Shown: positions 11,190-23,526 of the stretch, piece by piece | Numbering within the stretch: position 1 is the first letter of the stretch | Layout of the letters: the number at the start of each line of letters is the position of its first letter | DNA from: Celoporthe dispersa | Lineage: Eukaryota > Ascomycota > Sordariomycetes > Diaporthales > Cryphonectriaceae | Direction: 5' to 3' | Assembly: GCA_016584495.1 (NCBI GenBank) | Contig: WAID01000003.1 | Span: forward strand, 5,412,501 to 5,476,500 | DNA length: 64,000 nucleotides | Program-made: the position numbers and the translations under genes | The notes under the pieces: generated by a model | Databases searched by the model: none | Told to the model about the DNA's origin: nothing | Seen by the model: the letters and a program-made list of their open reading frames with translations, nothing else

Positions 11190-12742
11190 TCACGTAGACA
11201 GCGTTGTCGACTCGATCCGGAATCCCGACCCACCAAGCCTGTCGACGAAGCCCTGGCCCAGACAAGCAGGTGTGAGAACGCCGCCACCTAGATCGAGGTC
11301 GTCTTCGAGGACTGTGAGAGCTGCCTCAGCCAAGAAGACACCGGTCACTAAGTTACATGTTAGAAAGCCCGTCTTGGTTGCGCGGGAGACTAGGGAGGAG
11401 CTGCTTACAAGCATACATGCTGCCGTGAAACCAGACCCGGCCGTACGCCAACTTCCCAGCACCGTCCCCACCATCAGGTGTCGCAATCGCTCGATACTCA
11501 ATCTCGTCTTTCTTTGCTTGCTCTACCTCTGGTCCTTGGCCCTGTTCGTATACGAACCTCTTCACTAGTTTCCGCACGGGCGAGAGGGTGACGAAGAGAA
11601 GGGCAGAGACGGTGATGCCCCAGTGCATCAGCATGCCCCACAACCAGTTCCGCACCTTCATGTGCTCGGAGAAACTAAATTTTGGACCGTAAAACTCATC
11701 TTTCTTGGAGACAGTCTGTGAGAAGAGACCCCAAGTGCGGTGGACGATGGCTCGATCGGTATCAGCGCCAATAAATGTCGTCTGCAGACCCAATTCCGGA
11801 ACGGTCCGCAAACCTGTGAGCCTTGACCACAGCGAGGGCTTGTGAGGTTGAGACTGGGGGTTGGGGATTGGCGACAAGGCGAAAGGTGCCATCGATGCAG
11901 CAATCTCCTTCAAGCTGAATGAATCAAAAAAGGTAAGGAGTGTGGCCAGAGTACCCCCAGAAGGAACAGAGCTATTGCAGTGTGAGCAGATGTCTCTCGT
12001 TCTGGGTCAGTTCGATGATACGTACCTGAGCTTATGAACAGACATGACGGTCTCGCCTGTTTTCGCCCCGCCAAGATTTACGCGGATGTGCTTGGCCAAG
12101 GACCACGCAATGAGGTCCGCAGGGGCAGATTCAACACCTATCTGTGGAAACATCAGGCTTCCCGACTGCTTGGCGATGTGCTCGTATTTCTTGATCATTC
12201 TCGCTACGTAAGGCACCTCGCCGGTGACGTCGAAGTAGTGCGTGCCGTTCTCGGCACACGCCTTGAAGGCCTGGAAAGGGTCAGCCTCGCAGTCACGGTA
12301 TATATATATTGGAACCACGCTTACGTGCTCTCCATACTTTCCGTATGGGCCAACAGTGGTGATCAAGATGAAGGTTTTCTTGGCCAATGAGCTAAGATCC
12401 TCGTCGTTGAGGTCACACACCTCGATGTCTAAACAGTCCGTCAGTCAGGCAGCCAAGCCTTCACATGGGATACTTTGGGGTGGAGACACAGACCAGGTTG
12501 GCGCCGATCTGGGTGCAGTGGCTTAAGGTCGGCAGCGAGTTTCTCAAGCTTCCCGTGGGAGCGGCCAGCGATGGCCCACTTCAAGTCTGTGGGCAAGTTC
12601 GTGGTGATGTGCTCTGCCGTGTACTTTCCAGTATAACCTGAGTGCCTGTCAGAAAAGTTCAGGAATCTACAGCGAAGGCATCCTAACCGGTAGCCCCAAA
12701 TAATACCAGGTCATACTGGCGACCATGGTTTTTGAACGGCAT
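11190..12742 (-). CDS. Saccharopine dehydrogenase-like oxidoreductase (SCCPDH family)
   Basis: A predicted NAD(P)-binding oxidoreductase of the saccharopine-dehydrogenase-like (SCCPDH) family, often associated with membranes or lipid droplets. The substrate is unknown, and the protein should not be read as a lysine-pathway enzyme. Six exons are visible: 12742-12688, 12637-12494, 12428-12325, 12270-12026, 11971-11409 and 11347-11190, with introns of 50-65 bp. They sum to 1269 nt (422 aa) with no frame break. The start MPFKNHGRQYDLVLFGATG is followed across the first intron by YTGKYTAEHI, a Rossmann glycine motif. Further family features are LKWAIAGRSHGKLEKLA, LITTVGPYGKYGEH, CAENGTHYFDVTGEV and a C-terminus with CLGQGFVDRLGGSGFRIES. 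A hydrophobic segment, WLWGMLMHWGITVSALLFV, lies in the middle, as in other family members. It is head-to-head with RPL43. Confidence 0.88.
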
Positions 12743-13456
12743 GTTGAGGTGAGATCTTTAGCGCTCAATGTCTCCCTATGGTCGAGCCTAAGTAATCTGG
12801 GTTTGGCCCGGGTGATAGAGAAGATAGGGGGAATGCGCTCGCAAAGAGGTTGAACACATCAAGACAGAAAGCCACAGTGTAAAGATACTCCAAACAATCC
12901 GATATCGAGATTGAAATCTCTAGAGCTACGGACAATGAAAGGAGAGGAGAGGATATGTCGTATGCAAAGGTATGGAGTACACCACAATCCCGTACTACTT
13001 AGTGATGTCAGGCAATTGCCTCGGCTCAGCTGCCTGTCAACATATCCGCAGATGAATGAGCAACCGCCGCTGCGCTGCAGATTGTGGGTGTTCCGAGACC
13101 AAATGCCAATGCGAGGCACACTGAAGCAGCAAACCCATGATAAATCCCAAAACAGATTACAATTGAGTGACGAAGTAGGCGTCTCTGCATCGACACATCG
13201 CCTATGAGGAGAGAATGACGCAGTTGCGGGACAGCTGGGGCCAGCTGGTGAAATAAACTTAGTCAGCGGGCTCCGCATTTGATCTCACTGGATCACTTTC
13301 CTGCCTCAGGCCAACCTAAGCCAAAAAATCCGCAACCCGCACAATCTGACCTGACCCAGCGAAATTCCAACGCAGCGAGTTGCACTCCACGAAATTTCGC
13401 CCTTCGACAAGTCAACTTTTCGCACCCAGTAAAGTCGACCACCACAATCCATTACA
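12743..13456. promoter_or_regulatory. Divergent promoter region between the oxidoreductase and RPL43
   Basis: About 0.7 kb separates the two divergent start codons. The RPL43 side is pyrimidine- and A-rich (for example GCCAAAAAATCC), as expected for a ribosomal protein leader. No additional coding frame was recognised. Confidence 0.45.
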
Positions 13457-14414
13457 ATGGCCAAGGTACGAAACTTTTGATGCCGTAGATGCTCCTGAGT
13501 TAATTGCTGACCTTTTTTTCACTGCAGCGAACCAAGAAGGTCGGAGGTACGTTGACGAGATCCTCACAATAACCCCCCCTTCCCCTCCGAGCAGATCGAG
13601 CGATGGACGAGTACGAAGCACGCATCGGACGAGATAGACGACAGCAGCATTGGGGATAGCAGCATCCAAATAGAATCTGGGCCGGGCGGGAGCATTCCCA
13701 GGGCGGGGCAAGATTTCAGGGAGACTTGAATAACTTGTGGCTGCATCGCTACTGCTGTGGTGCCTACAGTGCTTCAGTGCTCGTCCTAGACACCCGAAAC
13801 AATCTGCTGGAGATCATGCTTTCGAGAATGGAGAGCTGACAATCAAATTCACAGTGACCGGCAAGTACGGTACTAGGTACGAACCAACCGAAATCCCCCG
13901 ATGACCCTGACAACGACCCACGTCGCCCTGCACTGTCCATTCGAAATCATGTCGGAGCCGCCCTCCTAAGCGATCTAGAGACGTCGTTCACATCGAGCCG
14001 AAGTCGAACCAGTGGCTACTCATGATGGGACAGTGCTACGACGATAGGCGACAAGGAAACACGAAATGATCCATGGGCAGGAGCTGACATAGAGATGTAA
14101 AGATACGGTGCCTCCCTCCGAAAGTCCGTCAAGAAGATGGAAATCACCCAGCACGCCAAGTACATCTGCACCTTCTGCGGCAAGACCAGCGTCAAGCGTC
14201 ACTCCGTCGGCATCTGGGACTGCAAGTCCTGCAAGCGCACCGTTGCGTAAGTCGCTCCTTGATACCACACATCGAGGCTGGATCCACAGCACTCGAGGTA
14301 TTTCAGTTTGCTGACGACAGACTAATTAGTGGTGGTGCCTACACCGTTGCCACTCCTGCTGCCGCCGCCATGCGCTCGACCCTCCGAAGATTGCGCGAGA
14401 TCGCCGAGGTGTAA
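13457..14414 (+). CDS. RPL43: 60S ribosomal protein L43 (eL43/L37a)
   Basis: A zinc-ribbon component of the large cytosolic ribosomal subunit. The coding exons are 13457-13465, 13528-13546, 13855-13876, 14103-14246 and 14330-14414. They sum to 279 nt and give exactly 92 aa, the usual length. The spliced start reads MAKRTKKVGVTGKYGTRYGA, and the zinc-binding cysteines appear in YICTFCGKTSVKRH and IWDCKSCKRTV. The end reads STLRRLREIAEV. The first three coding exons are only 9, 19 and 22 nt, and the second and third introns are long (308 and 226 bp), so automatic predictors may miss the 5' end. I saw no clear snoRNA in these introns. Confidence 0.96.
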
Positions 14415-16460
14415 GGTGGATGAACGCAGATAGGGGGACGGAACGGTTGTAGCCTGGGCGGTGTTATCATGGTCTTGCTTGCTTTTCACAACATTTCGTG
14501 GTGTCAGGGAATAAAATGGTTTTCTCAGCAGGGCATGCTACGCAAATCGACCAGGGAAGGGATGATGGCCTCCGATACGGGTATGGATCCTTGACGAGGT
14601 TAGGAATCAGCTAGAAATTGATTCCATGAAGAACACTTGGGACGCCGTCGTCGGCTGGCGAAGTGATGGCTTCGATGGACATGCAAAGATCGCGATACTG
14701 TCCTGGCATGTCGATTGTTGAAGATGGCGGTTGGACGGTGCCCTCCACTGCTCTAGATGCTGAGAACCACCATGTTTCCACCCCAGCAGCGGATTAGCAA
14801 TGCTCTGAGAAGGAAACAGGGTTGCCTTGCTTGCGCTGCCTGGCTCTAACCGCCCGACCTGCAGTCGCCGGTGCCTGGAAAGGAACGCAACGTAGACAGG
14901 GCACGTCATCTGCACCGGTGATGATGTAGGGATAATAGATCATGAGGGGACTGTGCTCACTTCTGTCCTGCGTCCCTACAACGTGTGTGCTTCACTCCCA
15001 AGCCCAAGCGGCTGATGTGTCACCCTCCATCCATGCGTATGCCTGCACCGTGAACCCCTTGAGCGACACACCCACACCCACCCACACACACACACACACA
15101 AATCCTATACGAAGCACACTGCTACCTCCTCATCTTTGTCTTACATAGTACGTGTCTTCTTTTCTCTCTTACTCTTCCCTTGTGTGTTTGCAGCTAATGC
15201 CACATTAAATCACGCCAGTGGCTTCATCCATTTTAGTTATTGGAAGGATGCGGGTCAGGTGGTTGGTGACCGGACGACGGTACCCGAGCCGATAGACTGA
15301 GGTGGGCATTTGGCTCGACAGGCGACGAACCCTGCCTACACTGATACTTGAACCACCAGGGAGAGGGGGGGGTTAGTCTCTCCCCTTCTAAGAAAAAGCC
15401 AACTTTCTGTCGACGGTTGTAGGAGATGAGGGGTTTCTTCTTCTTTTTCTTCTGAGCTAGATAAATAAGAAAGAGATAAGAAGGTTACAGCAATTTCAAG
15501 TGTACGCTCTCCTATGTTGTGTCTTTCTTTTGGTGGGATCAGCATGATTATGGAGCTACGAGAACAATGATCAACTTTGTATGGTCTGGGCGCTGGTGGG
15601 TGGTGGGTAGTGCCCTTGAGGAATCCATACCTACTGAGTATCGGCTGGGGCCCCACAGGTCATCGAAGTTGAGGCGTCATTGCTCCTTCACCTACCAGTC
15701 AAGACGGGCTCTTCATCTTCAGCTTGACACAGGTGACCTATAGTAGTAATCAACTCGGTGCTATATGAGCTGTGTGATTCATTCACTCTCTTCTTGTTCA
15801 TCTGAAATAGATCGGTAGCTACGCAGAGTCACCGTGTGCAAGAGGCAGCGAGAGGTAGCATCGTATCGTGAGGGAGGCAGGTAGCCCCAAAACGAACCCC
15901 GGTCTTGTCTCCAAAAAGCACCGCGGCAAACGTCCCTCTTTTGCAGCGTGAGGAACGAAACGGGTCGGTCGGGGTCAGTAGGTCACAGCACTGCACTGTG
16001 CTAAGACTCACCCAGTCCCGTGGCCGCTCGATTTGGATCCGGAGGTACCTACTGCACCTAGACCTGCGGAACCCTAGTGGTGGCAGGACGCACTGTTCTA
16101 TTAGGTAAGTAGGTAGCCCATGCTCCCTCAAATTCTCCAAGCTCCTTGCACTTTCGCCTCTCCCCCGTTCTTCCTCTTTCAAGTGCAGCGCGGAGCCTTT
16201 TGGGACGGACTGACCCGCTAAACAAGAAACCGGCCTCACCAGCACACACAGCTTACAGGCCCCCTCCCCCCAAGTCCCAGCGCCCAGGCACTATCGCATC
16301 AGCACCTGCGCCCGCCTATCGCCAGCCACGACAACCACAAGAAAGCTGACAATAGGAATTCCAAAGCCCCTACAGACCCCATCAACACCATCATATTCAT
16401 GCCTTCTCCGGCCTTTGATCATCTTGGATTCCCTCTCCTCATTCGATTTGGCATTCTGTA
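14415..16460. other. Intergenic region between RPL43 and the RING/PHD gene
   Basis: About 2 kb without a recognised gene. It contains a CA microsatellite at about 15083-15101, pyrimidine-rich tracts and, at the right end, the probable leader of the RING/PHD gene. Open frames here lack family resemblance and have low complexity. Confidence 0.6.
15083..15101. repeat. (CA)n microsatellite
   Basis: A run of CA units preceded by degenerate CCCACAC units. It is non-coding. Confidence 0.85.
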
Positions 16461-18539
16461 ATGGCAGACCAGTGCATCGTTTGTCTAGAGAATCTAGACA
16501 GTGCGATACCCTTGCAGCAATTGCAAGGCGATGAGGGCGATGGCGCTGGTGGACTGCCCGCTGCTGCAGCGCTCGCGCCCGCACCCACACCCACTGGCGA
16601 TCTCAAGCCGCTCCCCTTGGCCGCCACCGCCGCCGCATCACCCACCGCTTCATCCACCACTACAAACACCACAACCACGACAGTTACAACAAAGGATCCG
16701 AGCGGCACGGAGGAGTCTAGCTCAGGTCACGATGACAACATCGCTGTCATCCAAGTTTGTGGTCATATTCTGCATGACAGCTGCTTGAAAGCATGGACTG
16801 GGAAGGCGAATAGTTGCCCCATCTGCCGCCAGGCATTTCACCTTGTCGAGGTCTACGACAAGGTTGGAGGTGAGTCGCTCTCGAGAAAACTCGAAGCTAG
16901 ATGTGCAAGAAGCTGACTTTGTCCCGTTATTCGACCAGGCACCCTTCTCAATACATATACGGTCGAAGACAAGAAACAAGTTGCCGAGTTCGACCCATTA
17001 GCATGGCTGGACGAGAATCCCGAGGAAGAGGAGGAGGAGATTAGGCCATGTCCAGTCTGCAACACCGCAGACCACGAAGACGTTCTGCTCCTGTGCGATG
17101 GGTGCAATACACCATACCATACACACTGCATCGGCTTGGACGATGTTCCTGACGGTGCCTGGTTCTGCATGGAGTGTGCAGACCAGAACGAGATCACAAT
17201 CCAGGAGTTCCAGGCCGTAGCTGCTCGCACAGCAGGTCGGGTTCGCCGCCGCCGCAATTTCTTCCCCCGTACCCAGGCCAGCATGCGCAATGAGAGAACC
17301 CGAGCTCGTACCGACCAGTGGCTTGGGGCTTGGGGCCAGTTCTCGAGCCACGTGCACGGCGCCACAGGCATCGACCTCGATTCCCATGACGATGATGACG
17401 ATCATTTGCGCGCATACCGGCGATCCCAAGAAGTCCGCGAGAGAGAGCGTCGCGATTGGCAGCGTTGGCAGCAACGCCTCAACATAGCGAGCAGGCTGGG
17501 TGCCCGAGACGTCTTCGCTCGGAACATCCAGGGTGTGGTTGAGCAACAGATTGCGCCGCCATCAGGACAGGCAGCCCCAGGAGCACCTGAGACTCGGGAG
17601 GAGCGACAGGCCTGGCGTGCCTTTGAGAGAGCTCGGGCATCGACGCCCAGTAGCCGGAAGAGAAAATCTCGGTCCATCACTGCGTCCCCTGTGGAACCCG
17701 CACCCGAGCCCTCACGGCCGCTAAAGCGCCCTCGCACCCGTCGTATACCCAACCAGGGAGGAGAAGCTGTATCCTCCAAAGCTCCCCCTACGGCGTCGGA
17801 TCAACATCCAGGCGCGAGGGCTGGAGGGTCGTCGAGTGCTCGTTCTCCTCTTGCGCAGTCTCCGGCTGCACCGCAGGAGGCCCCATCCTTTCTCTCGTCG
17901 CTGCTTAAAGAGGTTGCACAGAGCGGCCCCTCTGATGACGAGACTGTTCGTGGCCTCTTTGGCCTTCCGCCCGCTGTCGACCCCTCATCGCCTGTTGCCT
18001 CGCCATCTGCATCTGCACGAAATAGTCCACGAGCATTGTCTTTGACACCACCACCGGCATCACCTCCTGCAAATGCGACAGCCCGGTCCGCATCGCGGTC
18101 ACCCGTACTGTCGCTGAGCTCACACATCGAGCCCAAGTACCCACCTGCAAACTACTCACCAACACGATCGAACGGAGAGTCTAGCGACTCAGAGAGTCGT
18201 CCACGGAAGCGCAACGGATCGCCCGAGCTGAGGCAACCACGTCCTCGACGGCAGCTCGAGGTCCGACTGTCTCGCTCCCAAGACTTATCGCCGACTCGGA
18301 AGATATTGCCACTTGAGATCAAAGAAGACATCAGTCAGGTTGTGCGCGCTGCGCTGAAACCGCATTGGAAGTCCAGCCAGCTTTCTCGCGATCAGTATGA
18401 GAAGATTAATCGCGCCGTCTCCCACAAGATTTACGAAGAAGTTCCCGACCCATCCGTGGTCAACGAGGAAGCAAAACGACAGTGGGAGAAGATCGCGACG
18501 ACCGAGGTTGCGCGTGCTGTCGCAGAGTTGAAATCTTGA
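16461..18539 (+). CDS. RING and PHD finger protein (PHRF1/Asr1-like)
   Basis: A probable nuclear ubiquitin ligase of the RING-PHD type related to human PHRF1 and yeast Asr1, which act on RNA polymerase II. Two exons, 16461-16869 and 16939-18539, with a 69-bp intron, give 669 aa. The RING-H2 ligands are C5, C8, C100, H102, H105, C108, C119 and C122; the 91-residue gap between the second and third ligands is far longer than usual and is filled with Ala/Pro/Thr-rich sequence. The PHD finger starts near residue 174 (CPVCNTADHEDVLLLCDGC, then HTHCIGLDDVPDGAWFCMEC). The middle is long, disordered and Ser/Pro/Arg-rich. The last about 80 residues (EIKEDISQVVRAALKPHW to VARAVAELKS) resemble the SRI-like helical domain of PHRF1/SCAF proteins, which bind the phosphorylated Pol II tail; that last assignment is inference. 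Confidence 0.85.
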
Positions 18540-19745
18540 CGATCACGATCTTGAGACGCATGAATCTGCTTCGGCGAGGAGCGAATGGACGGCGTTTATT
18601 TTTCACGGAGTCGCGCAAGCTGGAAAGATACCCCTGGGCAATCCAAATGGTACCGGTGTTTGTCTTATCGGGATGATTTCTATGACGGAGCCACGGTACC
18701 GTGGGCGTCGAGAGACATATTATGGGACGGCCTTTTCTTTTTGTTTCTTCTTTTTTTTTTTCTTTGCCTTTGTTTTCCTTTTCTTCAGCATTTTTGGCGG
18801 GGCCGGGGAGGGTCTGGACTTGACATTTCGAGAGCTTTCACGTATTTGGGAGGCTCGCGGGACAGCAGCAGGTAGCAGCAGGTAGCACTGGTAGCTTTGC
18901 TTGACTGAATGGCAATGTCTTTTATGGTCTCAAGACGCCGTCTCGATTGCAGTCTGACGAAAATCGCGACGGGGTTCGGTTTCTTGATGAAAACGCTCGA
19001 GCGAAGGGACCTCGACTTGAGCCTGCAAACTGGTGCTTCAGAGCTCAGCGGCAGAGCCACAATATAATTGTGCGCCCTAGCTTGATTGAACAAAGTCAGT
19101 TCATTTTTAGCAGAAAAGTCAATTTCGCAATGGAAATCAGTGCAGTGGCGCTGGAAAACGATGCGCGCAGGTCCAAAATGGATGAATGATCTGGCGCGGA
19201 GAGATCAGGATCGTTGGTCTCATAAGCGCAGCGTCGGGTTTTCTTCAGCATCCCCAGACCAGCAGCGCGCAGTGGAACTGACTCTCTGTGACAGCCATCT
19301 ATCTAACGTGAGCCCGGTGGGAGGTTGGCCCGTCGAAGAACTCGAGCGAGCAGCAGGCGCCGCTAGCGAATCAGGCTGATCTGAACTTCACTCTGGGCAC
19401 TCGTAAATGACAAGACGTCCTGGAGGAGATGGGGACAAAGTCTTGGGATAAGGATTTCATGCCTGTAGATTTCAGAAAGAAGAGAGGAGAGGAGAGGGAA
19501 AAGGCATCGGCGCTGCGCAGAGAAAATTTGAAGGGGTGCTCTCACTAGCCGGGTGCCGATTTCAACCAATCAGCAGGCCAGACTAGCTTGATTAGGTAAG
19601 GCTCGGCACTACAGCTTGTACCTAGGTACTCTTTTGACGTCCGCGAAAAAGTTGCGATCCAGCACGCGCCAAAACTCCCGCTGCATTGAAGAGCTCCCGC
19701 GGGTTGGATCTCGGAGGGTCCAGCACAAGAGATCCGGAAGAGATC
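18540..19745. other. Intergenic region between the RING/PHD gene and MRPL17
   Basis: No gene recognised. The left part should be the 3' UTR of the RING/PHD gene and includes a long pyrimidine-rich tract at about 18729-18790. The right part is the presumed MRPL17 promoter. Confidence 0.6.
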
Positions 19746-21056
19746 ATGACGGCCTCAAGTAGAGGGTCCCGGGCCGTTGTGCCTCTCCTCAGGAGTAAGT
19801 TCACACTTTTTGTTGTCGACCCATTCCTCGCTCGTCAACGTTCATTTCACAGCTAACACGAGACTCAATGTAGGAGCACCTCAACTGTGCACCCGCTGCG
19901 CAACCCTCCCCCAGCACACGTCGCCGTCCTCCAGACGGCCCTACTCCTCCAATACCCCAGCCAGTGCGACCACCAATCCCTCCTCGCTCTCACCAAACAT
20001 CATGCCAGTCACCAGCGGCTCTGCGTCCGCTGCCGCTGACCTGGCCAGCGTCAGCAACCACCAACCCACCACCAACCTCCTCCACCCGAAATCCCTCTAC
20101 CGCCTCCGCGCCGGTATCATCCTCAGCCGTCCACCCATCCTGACCCGGACGCAGACCCCCTTCGAGGCGGCCTTCTATCTCTACCAGAAGCGCCTGAACG
20201 AGCGGCTCAGCACCCCGTTCGCGCGCCAGTTCTACTTCCGCAAGGGCCAGCCCGCAGGCGTCGACTTCGCTATCAAGTTTGGCGAGCGGAGCCATGTTAT
20301 GGCGCGCGAGATTGGGCGGCTCACGCGCAAGGGCCGGGATGCGTGGGACGACGAGGTCCTTGTCGAGCAGGGGCAGAAGCTCTCGGACCCGGACTACATC
20401 AGGGAGAAGCTGTATACCGAGGCGGAGAGCCGCGTGAGTGAGGATGGCGAAGCTCTGAGCTTCGAGGACCGGCTGCGGATCGAGCGGCCGCTCCCCCGGG
20501 AGACGGAGGCGGATCGGACCAGGGACGTGAGGAGGCTAGATCGCAAGCTGGACAGAACGCTCTACCTCGTTGTGAAGGACCAGAAGGAGAGATGGGTCTT
20601 CCCGCACGATGAGGTCAGGCCGGATGAGGGGTTGCACGAGGTATGTCCATCTCTCTTGTTTCCCTGGAAGGTGGGGGGGGGTTCGAAATGAAATAAATGT
20701 CAGGTGCGTTGAAGAGGTTTGACGGAATGCTAACGATGATTTAGGCTGCTTCTCGAGCTCTACAAGATACCGCAGGTGTCAACATGAACACATGGATGAT
20801 CGGACGGCATCCAATTGCTTACGAGCACCGGGAGCCGATATACGGGGATGACAAGGAGAGCGAGAACGGGTCGGTGCTTAAAGTCCGCGGTACGAACGTC
20901 TTTTACCTGAAGGGAAGGATTATGGCCGGCCAGGTGGATCTGGTGGACAATGAGTACGGCGTCACTGATTTCAAGTGGCTCACGAAGGAAGAGCTCAAGG
21001 CACAGCTCCAGCCGGGCCTGTATGAGAGTGTGGAGAAGTCTATGCCATCGCAATAA
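19746..21056 (+). CDS. MRPL17: Mitochondrial 54S ribosomal protein mL46 (MRPL17)
   Basis: A Nudix-fold protein of the large subunit of the mitochondrial ribosome. Exons 19746-19794, 19874-20640 and 20745-21056 sum to 1128 nt (375 aa). The N-terminus, MTASSRGSRAVVPLLRRAPQ, is rich in Arg/Ser/Ala with no acidic residues, as expected for a mitochondrial targeting sequence. Recognisable family segments are YRLRAGIILSRPPILTRTQT, PFEAAFYLYQKRLNERLSTP, LDRTLYLVVKDQKERWVFP and WMIGRHPIAY. The C-terminus has YGVTDFKWLTKEEL. It converges with the PARN-like nuclease gene. Confidence 0.9.
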
Positions 21057-21643
21057 GGGCGTCCATGGCAACAGAAGCACGCACTTATGTAAACAAAGAT
21101 AAAATAAATAAGCACTGCTGTGAAAACGCAAACGTCCAATACTATAGGACGGCGATAGGGATCGCGAGAGGTAATTATGTTGTCGAAAGATTGAGGTCCT
21201 TCTACGAGCGGTATCCTGTGTAGTTTCTTGCTCAATCATACATGCATCTCTCTTTTTGTCGCCGCCTTCTCCCGAGTAAGTTGACGGGAAACCATTCTAG
21301 ATTGCTTGAGACTAGCTGGAACGAAGACACGAATTGGAGGCGTAAGGGACCACGGGTAAAATGCTTGACGGTCGATCGATGGACGAGTCTAAGTGATGAG
21401 CCCTGTATCTCGAGGTCTAACCTTACGCAGTCCTGTCAGCCTTATGACCTTGCTATCTTTTGCAGCGCGTATGTCACAAGCCTCGTATCTCCTCATCAGC
21501 CCCGCCAACTCACTTAGCCGTGCCATTTAGAACACCTTGAGGCCACAGTTGTCACACGGTCTTCAGGTTGATCCACCTGGGTCGTCGACGACTGCTACCA
21601 TGGAGATGCGTTGGTTCCACCAGCCCCCTTTCTCTGTCGTACT
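21057..21643. other. Convergent 3' intergenic region
   Basis: MRPL17 (+) and the PARN-like gene (-) end toward each other here. The region holds AT-rich sequence just after the MRPL17 stop (around 21085-21120), consistent with poly(A) signals. No other gene was recognised. Confidence 0.6.
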
Positions 21644-23526
21644 CTATCCTACACAGCCTGGCGTCCAGTGTAGAGCATCAGCCCGGTGTGTCCGATACGG
21701 ATCTTGTTTCCATATCGCTTCCAGAATACTCCGTGCTCCCACTCCGGCACCTTGCCAGCGCGGCCATCCTTGTCCTTGCCTGTCTTTTCTGGCGATCCAA
21801 TCCACATCCTCGCCCATGCCAGCCTTCTTTTCCTGGAGGACTGCAGGAGCGGAGGTAGAGGTTTGGATGGTAGCCCGCTCGGGGGTTAAGGGCTGGAATA
21901 TGGATCCTAGACCCGCCAAGCTCTCATCGTCGCTGGCATCGTCGTCGAGAAGGGATTGGCCGAAGTTCACCACTCGTTTGTGGACGGGATTGGATGTCGT
22001 ATCAGGTATACGGGGTCTGAAGAGGGCAGAGAGCATTGAGAAGATGGCGGAGCTGTCCGTAGCTGTTGATGTGTGGATTTTCAGAGCAGCGTCGCTCAGG
22101 TCCTCACCTGGGACGAGAGCGAGACCCTGCCTGTCTTTATAGAGCCTGTGGGACTTCTTTAAGAAGACGATGGCGGTCATGTAGCCTGTCCGCGTTTGTG
22201 TGTCAGTAGGGTCTCAAGTAAAAACTTCAAGGGCAAGATTGTGGATGAAGGAGGGTCTGGTAGAGCGGGCTAAGCCGACTCACTGTCATAGCCAGCCTGG
22301 TGCAGAGCAGGTTTGTCGTAGCCGAAGCCAGGCGCTGCCTTTACAAGCAGGGTGTAATCTCTCTTCACAGCGCTAAAGCATTCCTCGAGGCTCTGGTCAG
22401 GCGTCATCTCGTGGCCACCGCGAGTGAACAAGTATTTGGTGTCCACGATGCGCGGCATCATCTTCCTCACTAGCTCCTGAAAGCCCTCCACCGTTGGAGG
22501 CAGCGGGCTGACAAAGGTCTTGAACATGAAGCACAGGTCCCAGAGCATATTGTGGCCGACAATGATAGGCCTGTTCTTCTTGAGGCGCGCCTCGCACTCG
22601 AGCAGGTCCTTGCGCAGCTGGATGAGAGCCTCAGGCTGCTGGCCAACGATGAGTTCGAGGTCGATCTCGGTAGCAAACTTTGCGCCGCAGATGGCATCCC
22701 AGACGAAGCGGAAGCCAGTCTGCTTGGCCACAGCCTGTTGGCGCTGGGCCATTCCGTAAGCGTCACTCTTGTTCGAGTGGGCATCCCGCTTGACGACCCT
22801 AATCTGCATACCGCCGTTTCTGTTCTGAATCTGGTAGCCATCGAACTCTGTCTCCACAAGCTGGTGGACCAGGCGCTTCTGGAGACGGTGAAAGCGGCCG
22901 TCATAGGGGTTCTTCAGGAAGAGAACTTTGGGCTTGTCATCCTTAGCTTGAGGATCTGGTGAATTTAGCCAGCTCTGAATCTTGGCCCTCATTGTCTGGT
23001 AGAATTCTTGAGTCTCGTGGGGGCAGTTGTTGATATCGATGTGAGCCTGGGCCATGCCCTTCTTTTGGACAAAATCAGTTATGCTGTCTTGTGTAGCCTC
23101 TGTAACCGAGAGGTAGGGGATGCCTCTCTCGAACACGCTGCTGAACATGAAGCTGTTTGCCTGGAGGAAGCTGATGGTCTTGGTGGAGAAGACAACCTCT
23201 CTGTCCACCCTGCTTGCCAGCTGTTCTGATGCTGGACTTCCTCCAACCATTCCCAGAGCAATGGGGAAATTGAATGTCCTCGTGGTGTATGAACCCTCAT
23301 CATCAGCCCAAGAGATGAAGGTTAGGCCAACCTGCAAGATGGTGAAGGTCTCAGCAGCCTCCCTGGCATTCTCGTACACGTGTTTAATAGTTGGGTTGGC
23401 TGTCTCCTCTGTGCTTTTGGTGCTGATGCCAGACATCTCCACGTCAATGGAGATGAAGCTCGAGTTGCTAGCAGCCCTTATGATGCTTGGAAACATAGGC
23501 CAGAATCTGATCCGGTCGACCTCCAT
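21644..23526 (-). CDS. CAF1-family (PARN-like) DEDDh ribonuclease
   Basis: A predicted 3'-5' exoribonuclease of the CAF1/PARN superfamily, likely trimming poly(A) or other RNA 3' ends. Exons 23526-22284 and 22185-21644 (97-bp intron) sum to 1785 nt (594 aa). The start is at MEVDRIRFWPMFPSII; in-frame codons upstream lack an ATG. The catalytic acidic residues are visible: D28 and E30 in FISIDVEMSGI, a third in GHNMLWDLCFMF, and the H-x4-D pair in HQAGYDSYM, which is rebuilt precisely across the intron. About residues 90-310 form an insertion between the first and second motifs, comparable to the R3H-containing insertion of PARN. The C-terminal exon after YMTAIVFLKKSHRLY is Ser/Asp-rich and probably disordered. 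PARN and TOE1-like proteins are hard to separate by eye. Confidence 0.85.
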
